From the NCBI GenBank assembly GCA_027593035.1, contig JAQCJQ010000004.1, positions 1-46,471 of the forward strand: DNA of 46,471 nt. Direction: 5' to 3'. Origin of the DNA: Bacteroidota bacterium (GTDB lineage Bacteria; Bacteroidota; Bacteroidia; Flavobacteriales_D; Sanyastnellaceae). Below, piece after piece: positions 25,254 through 34,127 of this stretch. Below the pieces are notes generated by a model. That model searched no databases. It was given only the letters and a program-made list of their open reading frames with translations, and was not told where the DNA came from. A program made the translations under genes and the position numbers. Numbering within the stretch: position 1 is the first letter of the stretch; each line of letters opens with the position of its first letter.

Positions 25254-26885
25254 TCACGCGTTGATTTCGAGGGCTTCCAAAGAACGTTTTCCTGCGCGAC
25301 TAGAAAGCAGCTGTTGGGTGTAAGGATGTTGAGGATTTTCCATGATGTCTGAGGTCTCACCCGTTTCAACCAATCGTCCTTGCTGCATCACCAACAGGCG
25401 ATTGCAGAAGGATTGCATCACGCCGAGGTCGTGCGAAATGAACAAGAAGGTCAATTGCCGCGCATCACCGATGTTGGCGAGTAGATCAAGGATCGCCCGT
25501 TGAATTTGAACGTCCAGCGCGGCGACACTTTCATCCAAAACCAGAAATTCGGGTTCCATGGCCAAGGCGCGTGCAATGACGATGCGTTGCCGTTGGCCTC
25601 CGCTAAAGCTGCGCGGATAGCGCAAGGCGTCCTCGGCCTTCAATCCGACTTCTTCGAGCAGGGCAATGGCCCGATCTTGAGCCTGCGCTGCGCTGTTTCC
25701 CAGGTGCTTCAAGACTTCCTCCAAGGCTTTGCCTACGCGCATCTGAGGGTTCAATGCGCTGTAGGGGTCTTGAAAAACCAGTTGCGCCAGCTTCCGAGTT
25801 CGCTTCATGGCATTGCGGTTGTCCGACTCGACAGGTTTACCAGCCAATGCAATGGTGCCGGACGAAGGATTGGTCAGCCCCAAAATGAGCCGACCCAAAG
25901 TCGATTTTCCGCTTCCGCTTTCGCCGACCAGACCGATGCGTTCCCCACGGTATATCGTCAGACTGACATCCTGGACGGCTGTAAATTCGGCCGTGACTTT
26001 CCCCAAAAGATTGCGCCGCGTAGGAAAGGACTTGGAGAGGCTCTGTACCTCTATGAAAGGCATTTTTTCCGTAGGAGCGAAAACGCGTTGTGGTCTTTCT
26101 TTTGCTTCTAGCAGCGCCGCGGTGTAGACATGTTCAGGATGTAAAAACACCTTCCAAACGGCCCCCTGTTCGACGATAACGCCATCCTTCAAAACCAAAA
26201 CATGATCAGCGATATCCCGCACGACATCGAGGTCGTGGGTAATGAAAAGCAAGGCCAACCCGCGCTCAACCTGGATTTTTTTCAGCAAGGCAAGGATGGA
26301 CTGCTGCACCGTGACATCCAAAGCAGTCGTGGGTTCGTCGGCGATGAGCACTTCGGGTTCTGCCGCCAACGCGATGGCGAGCATGATCCGCTGTTTTTGT
26401 CCTCCGCTCAATTCGTGCGGATACTTGCCAAAGGTGAGTGCTGGATCGGGCAATTCAACTTCTTCGAACAGCTGTTCTACCCGATTGCGCGCGGCTCTTT
26501 GGGAGCACTTCTGATGCAAAATCAAGACCTCGGTAACTTGCCAGCCCACCCGCATCGAAGGGTTCAGCGAGGACATCGGGTCTTGAAAAACCATGCTCAA
26601 CCCGCGACCCAGAGGAGCGAGATTGACCCCATGGGGGGCAATCCAAACGGTTTCCGAGGGCACGTGCGTTACCCGACCTTCGATGACGGCTCCGCCAGGC
26701 GGAAGTAGGCCCATCATGGCCGATGAGGTGATGCTTTTGCCGGAACCACTTTCCCCGAGCAACGCGGTCGTGGATCCTGCAAATAAGTCGAATGAAACTC
26801 CGCGCGTGACCGGTTCCCCCCCATGAAACGCAACGGATAGGTTGCGAATTTGAAGAAGAGGCGTCGCGGGAGTCGATTGGCCCAT
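25254..26885 (-). CDS. ABC transporter protein with two ATPase domains (Dpp/Opp type)
   Basis: A 543-residue fusion of two ATP-binding domains like DppD-DppF or YejF. Domain 1 has LLGESGSGKS, LSGGQKQRI and EVLIADEPTTALD; domain 2 has LVGESGSGKSTLGRL, FSGGQRQRI and FLVLDESVAALD. The C-terminal piece after each domain (HPYTQQLL, HVYTAALL) is the oligopeptide-ABC signature. No permease or binding-protein gene is nearby, so the partners must be encoded elsewhere. Start shares one base with the hppD stop codon, so it is translated with the tyrosine-breakdown genes. Confidence 0.94.
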   Translation of the reverse strand: MGQSTPATPLLQIRNLSVAFHGGEPVTRGVSFDLFAGSTTALLGESGSGKSITSSAMMGLLPPGGAVIEGRVTHVPSETVWIAPHGVNLAPLGRGLSMVFQDPMSSLNPSMRVGWQVTEVLILHQKCSQRAARNRVEQLFEEVELPDPALTFGKYPHELSGGQKQRIMLAIALAAEPEVLIADEPTTALDVTVQQSILALLKKIQVERGLALLFITHDLDVVRDIADHVLVLKDGVIVEQGAVWKVFLHPEHVYTAALLEAKERPQRVFAPTEKMPFIEVQSLSKSFPTRRNLLGKVTAEFTAVQDVSLTIYRGERIGLVGESGSGKSTLGRLILGLTNPSSGTIALAGKPVESDNRNAMKRTRKLAQLVFQDPYSALNPQMRVGKALEEVLKHLGNSAAQAQDRAIALLEEVGLKAEDALRYPRSFSGGQRQRIVIARALAMEPEFLVLDESVAALDVQIQRAILDLLANIGDARQLTFLFISHDLGVMQSFCNRLLVMQQGRLVETGETSDIMENPQHPYTQQLLSSRAGKRSLEALEINA

Positions 26886-28018
26886 CAGAGGGTTCCGCGG
26901 GATTCTTGCTCGCGCTCAATGGCTTCAAAGAGTGCTTTGAAATTGCCTTTCCCGAACGATTTGGCGCCTTTCCGCTGGATGATTTCAAAAAACATGGTCG
27001 GACGATCTACCACCGGTTTGGTGAAAATCTGAAGCAAGTAGCCTTCCTCATCCCGGTCGATGAGAATGCCGAGATCCCGCAATGGAGCGAGGTCTTCATC
27101 AATGCTTCCAACGCGGTCCAACACCGTATCGTAATATGAGCTCGGGACTTTTAGAAACTCGATCCCCCGATCCCGCAAGGCGGTGACCGTCTCAATGATG
27201 TTCGATGTGGCCAGGGCAATGTGCTGCACCCCGGCACCTTGGTAGAAATCAATGTACTCTTCAATCTGGGATTTTTTCCGGCCTTTAGCCGGCTCATTGA
27301 TGGGGAATTTGATTCGGCCATTGCCATTGGACATGACCTTGGACATCAACGCCGTGTATTCGGTAGAGATGTCCTTGTCGTCAAAGGAGATCAACTGAGC
27401 AAATCCCATGACCCGGGCATAAAACTCTGTCCACGTGTTCATTTCGCCCCATCCCACATTCCCGACCATGTGGTCCACAAATTGCAAACCGAGCGGTTCA
27501 CTGACGTGTACAGGACTCCAAGGCTGGTATCCCGGCATGAAAATGCCGTCATAGTTTTTGCGCTCCACAAAGGTGTGCACGGTGTCTCCATACGTTTTGA
27601 TGCCACTCAAAACAACATTCCCTGCTTCGTCGGATCGTTTCGTGGGTTCGAGCACACTTACCGCTCCCCGTGAGGTGGTTTCTTCCCAGCTTTTTTTCGC
27701 GTCATCCACCCAAAGCGCGATGGCCTTGACGCCATCTCCATGCCGGTTGATGTGGTCGTTGATTGGCCCATCAGCGACCAAGGGGGAAGTCAACACCAAA
27801 GTGATTTTGTCTTGGCGGAGCACATACGATACCCGATCCCGCACGCCGGTTTCTAAACCGCAAAACGCAAGAGGCTGAAAGCCCCAAGCGGCCATGTAGT
27901 AATACGCGCTTTGCTTGGCGTTTCCGCAATACAACTCAATGTGGTCCGTGCCGAGCAACGGCAAGAAGTCATCCGCTTCTGCAACGACTTTTTTCAATTC
28001 TGGTGAGGGCGTATTCAT
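26885..28018 (-). CDS. hppD: 4-hydroxyphenylpyruvate dioxygenase
   Basis: A 377-residue Fe(II) enzyme that turns 4-hydroxyphenylpyruvate into homogentisate, the second step of tyrosine breakdown. Two vicinal-oxygen-chelate domains are seen. The iron ligands can be placed: His in VDHMVGNV, His in GVQHIALAT, and Glu in MFFEIIQRKGAKSFGKGNF, whose tail is the typical HPPD C-terminus. It lies 3 bases after hmgA, which catalyses the next step. Confidence 0.97.
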   Translation of the reverse strand: MNTPSPELKKVVAEADDFLPLLGTDHIELYCGNAKQSAYYYMAAWGFQPLAFCGLETGVRDRVSYVLRQDKITLVLTSPLVADGPINDHINRHGDGVKAIALWVDDAKKSWEETTSRGAVSVLEPTKRSDEAGNVVLSGIKTYGDTVHTFVERKNYDGIFMPGYQPWSPVHVSEPLGLQFVDHMVGNVGWGEMNTWTEFYARVMGFAQLISFDDKDISTEYTALMSKVMSNGNGRIKFPINEPAKGRKKSQIEEYIDFYQGAGVQHIALATSNIIETVTALRDRGIEFLKVPSSYYDTVLDRVGSIDEDLAPLRDLGILIDRDEEGYLLQIFTKPVVDRPTMFFEIIQRKGAKSFGKGNFKALFEAIEREQESRGTL

Positions 28019-28021
28019 GGG

Positions 28022-29203
28022 CTAGTCTTCGGGGTTCATTCCAGGCTCGAGCCAGGAGCGGTGGTAGTCCGGATGTTCAATGGCCAAGGCTTGGGCTGTG
28101 ACTTGCAAAGGTCTGAAGGTGTCCACCATCACCGCCAATTCTTCTGTTTTGGTTTTGCCAATGCTCCCTTCATAGGTCCCAGGATGTGGTCCATGCGGAA
28201 TGCCCGCGGGGTGCAGCGAAATGTACCCTCGATCGATACCGGTTCGGCTCATGAAGTCACCCTCAACATAGTACAAGACTTCGTCGGAATCGATGTTGGA
28301 ATGGTTGTAAGGTGCTGGAATGGACTGTGGGTGATAGTCGTACAATCGGGGCACGAAACTGCAAATCACGAAGGCATCCGTTTCGAAGGTCTGATGGACG
28401 GGTGGCGGCTGGTGCACGCGACCCGTGATGGGTTCGAAATCATGAATGGAAAGCGCATAAGGGAAATGGTATCCGTCCCAACCCACCACATCAAACGGGT
28501 GCGACGCATAGACATAGTCGTGCAGTTGGCCCTGTTTTTTAATGCGAATGGTGAACGATCCCAAGGCGTCGTGCGTTTCCAACTTCGAAGGAGGCCGCAG
28601 GTCACGCTCGCAATACGGGCTGTGCTCCAACAACTGCCCGAAATGGTTGCGGTAGCGCTTTGGAGAATACACCGGGTGGGCGGATTCTGTAATGAACAAT
28701 CGGTTGGCGCTCGTTTCAAACGCAAAGCGATGGATGATGCCTCTTGGGATCACGAGGTAGTCGCCGGCGCCAAAGGGGATTTGCCCCAACATGGTATGCA
28801 ATACGCCAGATCCTTCATGAACAAAAACCACTTCATCGCCGTCTGAATTCTTGTAGAAAGCGTCTTCCGCCATGCTTTTGCTGGGGGCCGAAAGCAAAAT
28901 GGTCACGTCGCTGTTGAAGAGCACGGGAACGCGACTTTTGAAATAATCCCCGTTTGGCTTCACCTGGAAGCCCTCAAGCTTTCGACTCAACAGGTTATTT
29001 TCTATCGCAGCTTGGGGTCGCACATCGATGGATTGCCCCACCCGTTTGACCATGGTCGGTCGGTGTAAGTGGTAGAGCAATGAGCTCATTCCAACGAATC
29101 CAATGGTTCCAAACAGCTGCTCGTAATGCAGTGTGCCGTCTTCCTTGCGAAACTGGGTGTGCCGCTTGGGGGGAATCTTTCCGAGTTGATGGTAAAAAGG
29201 CAT
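28022..29203 (-). CDS. hmgA: Homogentisate 1,2-dioxygenase
   Basis: A 393-residue cupin-type iron enzyme opening the homogentisate ring to maleylacetoacetate. Recognisable segments are FVHEGSGVLHTMLGQIPFGAGDYLVIPRG, VVGWDGYHFPYALSIHDFEP and PAGIPHGPHPGTYEGSIG near the active site. Length matches the short bacterial (Bacteroidota-type) form. It is the first gene of the minus-strand block; a 14-bp palindrome lies 25 bases upstream. Confidence 0.95.
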   Translation of the reverse strand: MPFYHQLGKIPPKRHTQFRKEDGTLHYEQLFGTIGFVGMSSLLYHLHRPTMVKRVGQSIDVRPQAAIENNLLSRKLEGFQVKPNGDYFKSRVPVLFNSDVTILLSAPSKSMAEDAFYKNSDGDEVVFVHEGSGVLHTMLGQIPFGAGDYLVIPRGIIHRFAFETSANRLFITESAHPVYSPKRYRNHFGQLLEHSPYCERDLRPPSKLETHDALGSFTIRIKKQGQLHDYVYASHPFDVVGWDGYHFPYALSIHDFEPITGRVHQPPPVHQTFETDAFVICSFVPRLYDYHPQSIPAPYNHSNIDSDEVLYYVEGDFMSRTGIDRGYISLHPAGIPHGPHPGTYEGSIGKTKTEELAVMVDTFRPLQVTAQALAIEHPDYHRSWLEPGMNPED

Positions 29204-29227
29204 GTCGATGGTTTTACACGACCCAAA

Positions 29228-29241
29228 AACCCACGTGGGTT
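29228..29241. promoter_or_regulatory. 14-bp perfect palindrome before hmgA (possible operator)
   Basis: AACCCACGTGGGTT reads the same on both strands and sits 25 bases before the hmgA start. It could be the operator of a repressor of tyrosine breakdown. On the minus strand it is followed by TTT, so a weak terminator for the gene ending at 29331 is the alternative. Confidence 0.4.
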
Positions 29242-29330
29242 CCTAGCGGTTTGCGCTAAGTTAGGACGGAGGGGCTCCTTTTGAAAAGTGAGGGCCGCAA
29301 ATTCAAGACAAAACGGCATCAGGCCGTTCT

Positions 29331-30416
29331 CTATCCTGAGGAGACACTCCACATGCGCACGATGGATGGGAGCTTCCCGTCTTTCTTGACACGCCACTTC
29401 AAAGAGAGTTTCTGCCCGGGTTTCATCGGATTTTCAGGCGACAATCGATTTTTCCGGGTCAAGGACGACATCTTGATGCCGCAACGTTGGGAGACATCCC
29501 ACAAGGTTTCGTCTTCGTGGGTTTCTAGCCACAAGGACTTCCCGCGTGTTCGCTTGGGTTGCAAATAGACGATTTCACCGACTTGGGGGCTGTATGCGGG
29601 AGCGCCGCGCTGTCGTTTGATCTCATTGTAGCGATAAAACTGCCAGGGCATCATGTCCAATTCCAGGGCCAGGAGGTCGTACCGATCCCCGGATTCAGCA
29701 AGGATGAACTGGATGTGGTTTTCGCTCAATTGCGCTGCCCGTGTGCCAAGCATCACTACCGGGGCTTTGGGGTTCAGACGGTCGTTTTTTTCAGAAACAT
29801 CCGCCAAGTTGGCCGCGAAATCTTCGCGCTCGGCCATCAACTGGAGACCTTCCTGGTCATAGGCCGTTAAATCATGGCGTTCAATGAGCTCGATGAGCAA
29901 TCGGTCGTACTTGGGATTGGTCGCATAGCCGCATTTTTTCAATCCCTTTGCCCAGCCTTTGTAATCGGTGATGTCCAGAGCAAAGAGAGGCTCGTAGCGT
30001 GTTTTTTTGAGGAAGACACTGTGGTCTTCGAAACTTTGGGCGGCATCGTCATAGGCGCGAAAGCACTCGTTTTGGCGATCGTCATCATGTCGAACGGTGG
30101 CTCCAGTCCAATCACTGTGGCATTTGATGCCAAAATGGTTGTTGGATCGGGATGCCAGGGTGCTTTCCCCGTCGCCACTTTCCAAAATACCTTGGGCCAG
30201 GGTGATGCTCGCGGGAATGCCGTGCAACGCCATTTGATAGACCGCTTCTCCCTTCCATTGCGCGAGATACGCTTCTCGACTCCCTGTGGGCTGTGGCTGG
30301 GCCAAAAGCGACACAGAACATCCCAGAATCATCCAGATCACCATCCACCCCAGCAAGAGGGGGAAAAGCAAGGACTTGCATTGCTTGGGAATGTCGATGG
30401 AATGGATGAATTGCAC
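29331..30416 (-). CDS. Glucosaminidase (flagellar-J type) with LysM domain
   Basis: A protein of about 361 residues cleaving peptidoglycan glycan strands. After signal-like segment LLFPLLLGWMVIWMILGCSVSLLAQ comes the glucosaminidase domain: YQMALHGIPASITLAQGILESGDG (Glu probably catalytic), SNNHFGIKCH, YDDAAQSFEDHSVFL and GYATNPKY. The C-terminal region has LysM-like stretches, including HEDETLWDVSQRCGIKMSSL and NPMKPGQKLSL. The frame opens with TTG 30437, but a TAATTTTG box overlaps that position (30435-30442), so I favour GTG 30416; the start is uncertain. Acts in the periplasm on cell-wall turnover. Confidence 0.9.
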   Translation of the reverse strand: MQFIHSIDIPKQCKSLLFPLLLGWMVIWMILGCSVSLLAQPQPTGSREAYLAQWKGEAVYQMALHGIPASITLAQGILESGDGESTLASRSNNHFGIKCHSDWTGATVRHDDDRQNECFRAYDDAAQSFEDHSVFLKKTRYEPLFALDITDYKGWAKGLKKCGYATNPKYDRLLIELIERHDLTAYDQEGLQLMAEREDFAANLADVSEKNDRLNPKAPVVMLGTRAAQLSENHIQFILAESGDRYDLLALELDMMPWQFYRYNEIKRQRGAPAYSPQVGEIVYLQPKRTRGKSLWLETHEDETLWDVSQRCGIKMSSLTRKNRLSPENPMKPGQKLSLKWRVKKDGKLPSIVRMWSVSSG

Positions 30417-30434
30417 GCTTGTTCGGAATGGCAG

Positions 30435-30442
30435 CAAAATTA
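30435..30442 (-). promoter_or_regulatory. Putative -7 box (TAATTTTG) of the glucosaminidase gene
   Basis: A full match to TAnnTTTG on the minus strand, preceded by TTA 17 bases upstream in place of TTG. It implies that translation starts downstream of 30437. Confidence 0.5.
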
Positions 30443-30515
30443 GGTGCGTACTGCAGGGCTAAGAGGGATTGAATCGGATACTATTCACCAAAAGGGTGTG
30501 AAAAGCTTCGGGTCG

Positions 30516-30938
30516 CTAAGGATTCAAAATCGCCCCATCCACTGTGCGAAGGAGGTTCCCCTCGTCGTCTTGGAAGGTCCAGGTTCCATCGGGGGTTCCT
30601 TGGTCATTGTAACTACCTGTGATGAACGGCGCACCGTTCGGATGCCATGTGCGGTATGAGCCGACTTGAATGCCATGGACATAATGGTGCTCCGACCAAG
30701 GCGTTCCATGCGCATACCAGGCGTTCCAATCGCCCGTTTTCTCACCGGATTCGTAAAACCCTATTTTCTCAAGGGCGCCTGTCGGATAGAAGGTTCGCAC
30801 TGCTGTGCTATCGCCTTCCGCCAAGGTCACTTCTCGTTTTGCGGTGCCATCAGGCCAAGCGGCCGTGACGACCTGCTCAGGTTGCGGTGCGCACTGAACG
30901 AAACAAGCCAACGTCAAAAGTATTGCGGCAAATCGCAT
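30516..30938 (-). CDS. MORN-repeat (YwqK-like) lipoprotein
   Basis: A 140-residue protein with signal peptide AAILLTLACFVQC and a probable lipid-carrying Cys16. The rest is MORN_2 repeats such as VRTFYPTGALEKIGFYESGEKTGDW, WYAHGTPWSEHHYVHG and SYRTWHPNGAPFITGSYNDQG. Such proteins are often labelled YwqK-family antitoxins, but no toxin partner is nearby, so that role should not be assumed. It follows the polyprenyl synthase gene by 12 bases and is probably co-transcribed. Confidence 0.85.
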   Translation of the reverse strand: MRFAAILLTLACFVQCAPQPEQVVTAAWPDGTAKREVTLAEGDSTAVRTFYPTGALEKIGFYESGEKTGDWNAWYAHGTPWSEHHYVHGIQVGSYRTWHPNGAPFITGSYNDQGTPDGTWTFQDDEGNLLRTVDGAILNP

Positions 30939-30950
30939 GAGGATGGGGGT

Positions 30951-31943
30951 CTATTTCTTGCGTTCAATCGTGTAATCTACCAAGCCGATCAAGGCCGCCT
31001 TGCTGGGGCTTTCGGGCACATCCGTGAGCAACGCCACCGCCTGATCTCTCAAAGCCGTCATTTGCTCCTGCGCATAAGCCATTCCCGGACCCTCCACGAT
31101 GGCACGCATCACCTCAGCCACGGCTTCTGGTTTGTCATGGTGCCGTTTAACCAAGGCAATCAGGCGTCTTCGTTCTTTTGAGCTAGCCTGGTTCAAGGTG
31201 TGAATCAATGGCAGCGTCATCTTGCGTTCTCGGATATCACCTCCCGTAGGTTTGCCAGTGCGCTCGCCGACTCCCAAGTCCAGGAGGTCATCCTTGATTT
31301 GGAACGCCAATCCGACAAGTTCTCCGAAAGACCGCATGCGTTCAACCGTTTCAGGATCTCCACCCGTCGAAGCGGTTCCGCATGCGCAACAAGCTGCAAT
31401 CAATGAAGCCGTTTTTCGACGAATGATATCAAAATAAACGGCCTCTGTGATGTCTAGCCTCCGGGCCTTTTCAAGCTGCAGCAATTCACCTTCACTCATT
31501 TGCCGGACAGCCTCAGAAGTAATCTTGAGCAAATCAAAGGCCTCTTGATCCACGGCCATCAGCAATCCTCGTGACAGCAAATAATCCCCTACGAGCACAG
31601 CGACTTTCTTTTTCCAAAGGGCTTGGATGGAGAAAAATCCGCGTCGCATGGGGCTCTCGTCGACAACATCATCGTGCACGAGAGTCGCTGTGTGGAGCAG
31701 CTCAATCAAAGAAGCCGCGACGAGCGCGCGTTCATTGAGAGGTTCTCCATCGACTTGACCGCTTTCCAGACGCGCACAGAGGAGGACGAACAGCGGCCGC
31801 ATCTGTTTCCCTTTTCGGCGGATGATGTATCGCAATACGGTGTCCAACAAAGCCACATCGGTGCGCATGGCCGATTTGAAATGACCAGCAAAGGAGGTCA
31901 TGTCATCGGAGACCGGAGCTTGGATCTGCTTGAGGGACATCAT
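30951..31943 (-). CDS. Polyprenyl (octaprenyl-type) diphosphate synthase
   Basis: A 330-residue trans-prenyltransferase that lengthens the isoprenoid chain for quinones. The first aspartate motif is LVHDDVVDESPMRRG, the second is FQIKDDLLD, and GKQMRPLF and GDYLLSRG are also typical. The two bulky or small residues before the first motif (TA at TATLVHDD) fit long-chain products. Start MMSLKQ at 31943 is preferred because a TACCTTTG -7 box lies at 31950-31957; the frame could begin 9 bases earlier. Confidence 0.93.
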   Translation of the reverse strand: MMSLKQIQAPVSDDMTSFAGHFKSAMRTDVALLDTVLRYIIRRKGKQMRPLFVLLCARLESGQVDGEPLNERALVAASLIELLHTATLVHDDVVDESPMRRGFFSIQALWKKKVAVLVGDYLLSRGLLMAVDQEAFDLLKITSEAVRQMSEGELLQLEKARRLDITEAVYFDIIRRKTASLIAACCACGTASTGGDPETVERMRSFGELVGLAFQIKDDLLDLGVGERTGKPTGGDIRERKMTLPLIHTLNQASSKERRRLIALVKRHHDKPEAVAEVMRAIVEGPGMAYAQEQMTALRDQAVALLTDVPESPSKAALIGLVDYTIERKK

Positions 31944-31949
31944 GGAAAG

Positions 31950-31957
31950 CAAAGGTA
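31950..31957 (-). promoter_or_regulatory. -7 box (TACCTTTG) of the polyprenyl synthase gene
   Basis: A full match to TAnnTTTG on the minus strand, 7 bases before the start, so the transcript would have almost no leader. It is back to back with the yicC box at 31985. Confidence 0.55.
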
Positions 31958-31984
31958 CGTTCGACTCTCCTCGTCCGGGGAACC

Positions 31985-31992
31985 TATCTTTG
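31985..31992 (+). promoter_or_regulatory. -7 box (TATCTTTG) of the yicC-gmk-nadD unit
   Basis: A full match to TAnnTTTG, 16 bases before the yicC ATG. A TTC at 31960-31962 stands where TTG would be expected. Confidence 0.6.
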
Positions 31993-32007
31993 TCGAAAAT
32001 CCCTCCA

Positions 32008-32880
32008 ATGATTCAATCCATGACAGGATACGGCAAAGCAACGGCGACCATCGGGTCGCGGCGTTATGTTGCCGAGTTGCGTTCCCTCAACGGAAAGCAA
32101 CTGGACTTGAACATTCGGATGCCACAGGCTTTTCGCGAGAATGAAATGGATTTGCGAAAATCCCTCGCGGCATCGATTGTTCGCGGCAAGAGTGACATGA
32201 CGCTTCACTATGAGTCAGATTCCGCGGATCAACGTGAGTTGAATGGTCCGCTCATTCGACATTATTTGGATCAATTGGAAGCCATTTCGGAGGAGCGTGG
32301 ATTTGAAAAAGACGGTCGGTTGCTTGGAACGGTCATGCGCATGCCGGATACGATTCAGCAATCAAAAGAGGAGTACGAAGAGGCTGAGTGGATCGCCTTG
32401 GTGGAATTGATAGAATCGGCTACGGCGCAATTCATCGCTTACCGCAACCAAGAGGGCGCCACGATGGAGGTGGACTTTCGCGAACGTGTTGTGCGCATCT
32501 TGTCTCTGGAGTCTGATTTGGATCCACTGTTGACTGCGCGCATAGATCGCGTGAGAAGCCGCATTCAATCGAATTTTGAGGAAATCAAGGATCGAGGTCG
32601 CTTGGACGCAAATCGGTTTGAGCAGGAGGTGCTGTTCTACATTGAAAAAATGGACGTTTCTGAAGAACGTGTTCGCTTGAAAGCGCATTGTCAATATTTC
32701 ATGGACATGCTGGACACGGAAGTGGGTCAAGGAAAAAAGTTGGGCTTCATTGCCCAAGAAATGGGACGTGAAATCAACACACTTGGAAGCAAGGCCAACG
32801 ACGCGGAAATCCAGCGTTTCGTGGTTCAGATGAAGGATGAGTTGGAGAAGATCAAGGAACAGGTGCTCAATGTGCTCTAA
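32008..32880 (+). CDS. yicC: YicC/YloC family endoribonuclease-like protein
   Basis: A 290-residue cytoplasmic protein. N-terminal IQSMTGYGKA and RSLNGKQLDLNIRMP, and C-terminal QGKKLGFIAQEMGREINTLGSKANDAEIQRFVVQMKDELEKIKEQVLNVL are the family hallmarks. The family has been linked to RNA cleavage and stationary-phase survival. ATG 32008 matches the family start (the open frame upstream has none). gmk begins 3 bases after the stop, an arrangement common in many bacteria. Confidence 0.93.
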   Translation: MIQSMTGYGKATATIGSRRYVAELRSLNGKQLDLNIRMPQAFRENEMDLRKSLAASIVRGKSDMTLHYESDSADQRELNGPLIRHYLDQLEAISEERGFEKDGRLLGTVMRMPDTIQQSKEEYEEAEWIALVELIESATAQFIAYRNQEGATMEVDFRERVVRILSLESDLDPLLTARIDRVRSRIQSNFEEIKDRGRLDANRFEQEVLFYIEKMDVSEERVRLKAHCQYFMDMLDTEVGQGKKLGFIAQEMGREINTLGSKANDAEIQRFVVQMKDELEKIKEQVLNVL

Positions 32881-32883
32881 CGG

Positions 32884-33480
32884 ATGACCGGAAAGGCTGT
32901 GATATTTTCAGCGCCTTCGGGCTCAGGCAAAACGACGATTGTTCGGCATTTGCTGGAAAGCTCGGGCTTACCGCTCGGTTTTTCCATTAGCGCCACAACC
33001 CGTTCTGCACGGGGAAAGGAACAAGATGGTCAGGATTATTTTTTCATGACTTTGCCGGCGTTTCAAGAACGCATGGCCAATGGAGACCTGGTGGAGTGGG
33101 AAGAGGTGTATGAAGGCGTTTATTATGGCACCTTGAAATCGGAACTTGAACGGCTGTGGTCCGCAGGGAAAACAGTTTTATTTGATGTCGATGTGGTGGG
33201 CGGACTGAAATTGCGTGAAACGTTAGGAGATCGGGCATTGTCCGTCTTTGTTCAGCCACCGTCTTTGCAAGAGTTGCGGAAACGTCTCGAGGGCCGAGGC
33301 ACGGATTCAAAGGAACGCATCGACGAGAGGATGGAAAAAGCCCAATGGGAATGGGGAAAGAGTGTTGACTTTGACTGCATTTTGATCAACAAGGATCTGC
33401 AGGAGGCTTTCCAAGAAGCACACGATTTGGTTTCATCACATTTGGAGCAGAGCTCGGATTCATCGAATGTCCAATCATGA
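32884..33480 (+). CDS. gmk: Guanylate kinase
   Basis: A 198-residue enzyme phosphorylating GMP to GDP. P-loop SAPSGSGKTT (9-18), SATTRSARGKEQDGQDYFF for GMP binding, and the lid segment RGTDSKERIDERM are in place. It overlaps nadD by 4 bases. Confidence 0.96.
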   Translation: MTGKAVIFSAPSGSGKTTIVRHLLESSGLPLGFSISATTRSARGKEQDGQDYFFMTLPAFQERMANGDLVEWEEVYEGVYYGTLKSELERLWSAGKTVLFDVDVVGGLKLRETLGDRALSVFVQPPSLQELRKRLEGRGTDSKERIDERMEKAQWEWGKSVDFDCILINKDLQEAFQEAHDLVSSHLEQSSDSSNVQS

Positions 33481-34127
33481 TGGAAACACAGGAGAAACGA
33501 CGACGAATTGGGTTGTACTTCGGCACCTTCAATCCCGTGCACATGGGCCATTTGGTGATTGCCAATCACATGGCGACACACACCGATTTGGAAGAAGTTT
33601 GGATGGTGGTTACCCCCTTGAATCCGCAAAAGGACGCGGTGGAGTTGATGGCTCAAGAGCACCGGTTGCAAATGGTGCATTTGGCCACTGCGGAGAATGA
33701 ACGGTTACAAGGAAGCGATGTGGAGTTCGCTTTACCGGCTCCCAACTACACGGCGGCCACCATGCGTTTTCTGCGCGCAGAACATGCCCAGGTGGATTTC
33801 AGCATCATCATTGGCGAAGACAACTTTCACCAGTTGCACAACTGGAAAGACCATTGGGAATTGGTCACGCACCATCGGGTTTTAGTGTATCCACGACGCA
33901 GCATTGTGGCCGATCGGGCGTCCGTTGAAATACGGGATGGTGAACAGGACCGCATTCCAGTCGATCATCCGCATGTCGTGTGGTGTGACGCTCCAATGAT
34001 CAGCATTTCGTCGACTTATTTGCGAGCAGCCATCCAAGAACACAAGGACATTCGGTATCTACTGCCAGACACAGTTTTGAATTACATCAGCAACAACATG
34101 CTGTATGAAGCCGCTAGTGAGGACTAA
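33477..34127 (+). CDS. nadD: Nicotinate-nucleotide adenylyltransferase
   Basis: A 216-residue enzyme making nicotinate adenine dinucleotide in NAD synthesis. The nucleotidyltransferase motif [11 protein letters not shown] (about 15-25) and the second motif [11 protein letters not shown] are present, with [15 protein letters not shown] between them. It is the last gene of yicC-gmk-nadD and its stop overlaps the stop of convergent pth by 4 bases. Confidence 0.95.
   Translation: MMETQEKRRRIGLYFGTFNPVHMGHLVIANHMATHTDLEEVWMVVTPLNPQKDAVELMAQEHRLQMVHLATAENERLQGSDVEFALPAPNYTAATMRFLRAEHAQVDFSIIIGEDNFHQLHNWKDHWELVTHHRVLVYPRRSIVADRASVEIRDGEQDRIPVDHPHVVWCDAPMISISSTYLRAAIQEHKDIRYLLPDTVLNYISNNMLYEAASED

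Noticed and set aside
28061-28846. 261-codon plus-strand open frame opposite hmgA
   Set aside because: Shadow of the well-conserved hmgA.
30516-30938. Toxin-antitoxin module based on the YwqK-like repeat protein
   Set aside because: No toxin gene is adjacent, and the protein has a lipoprotein signal peptide.
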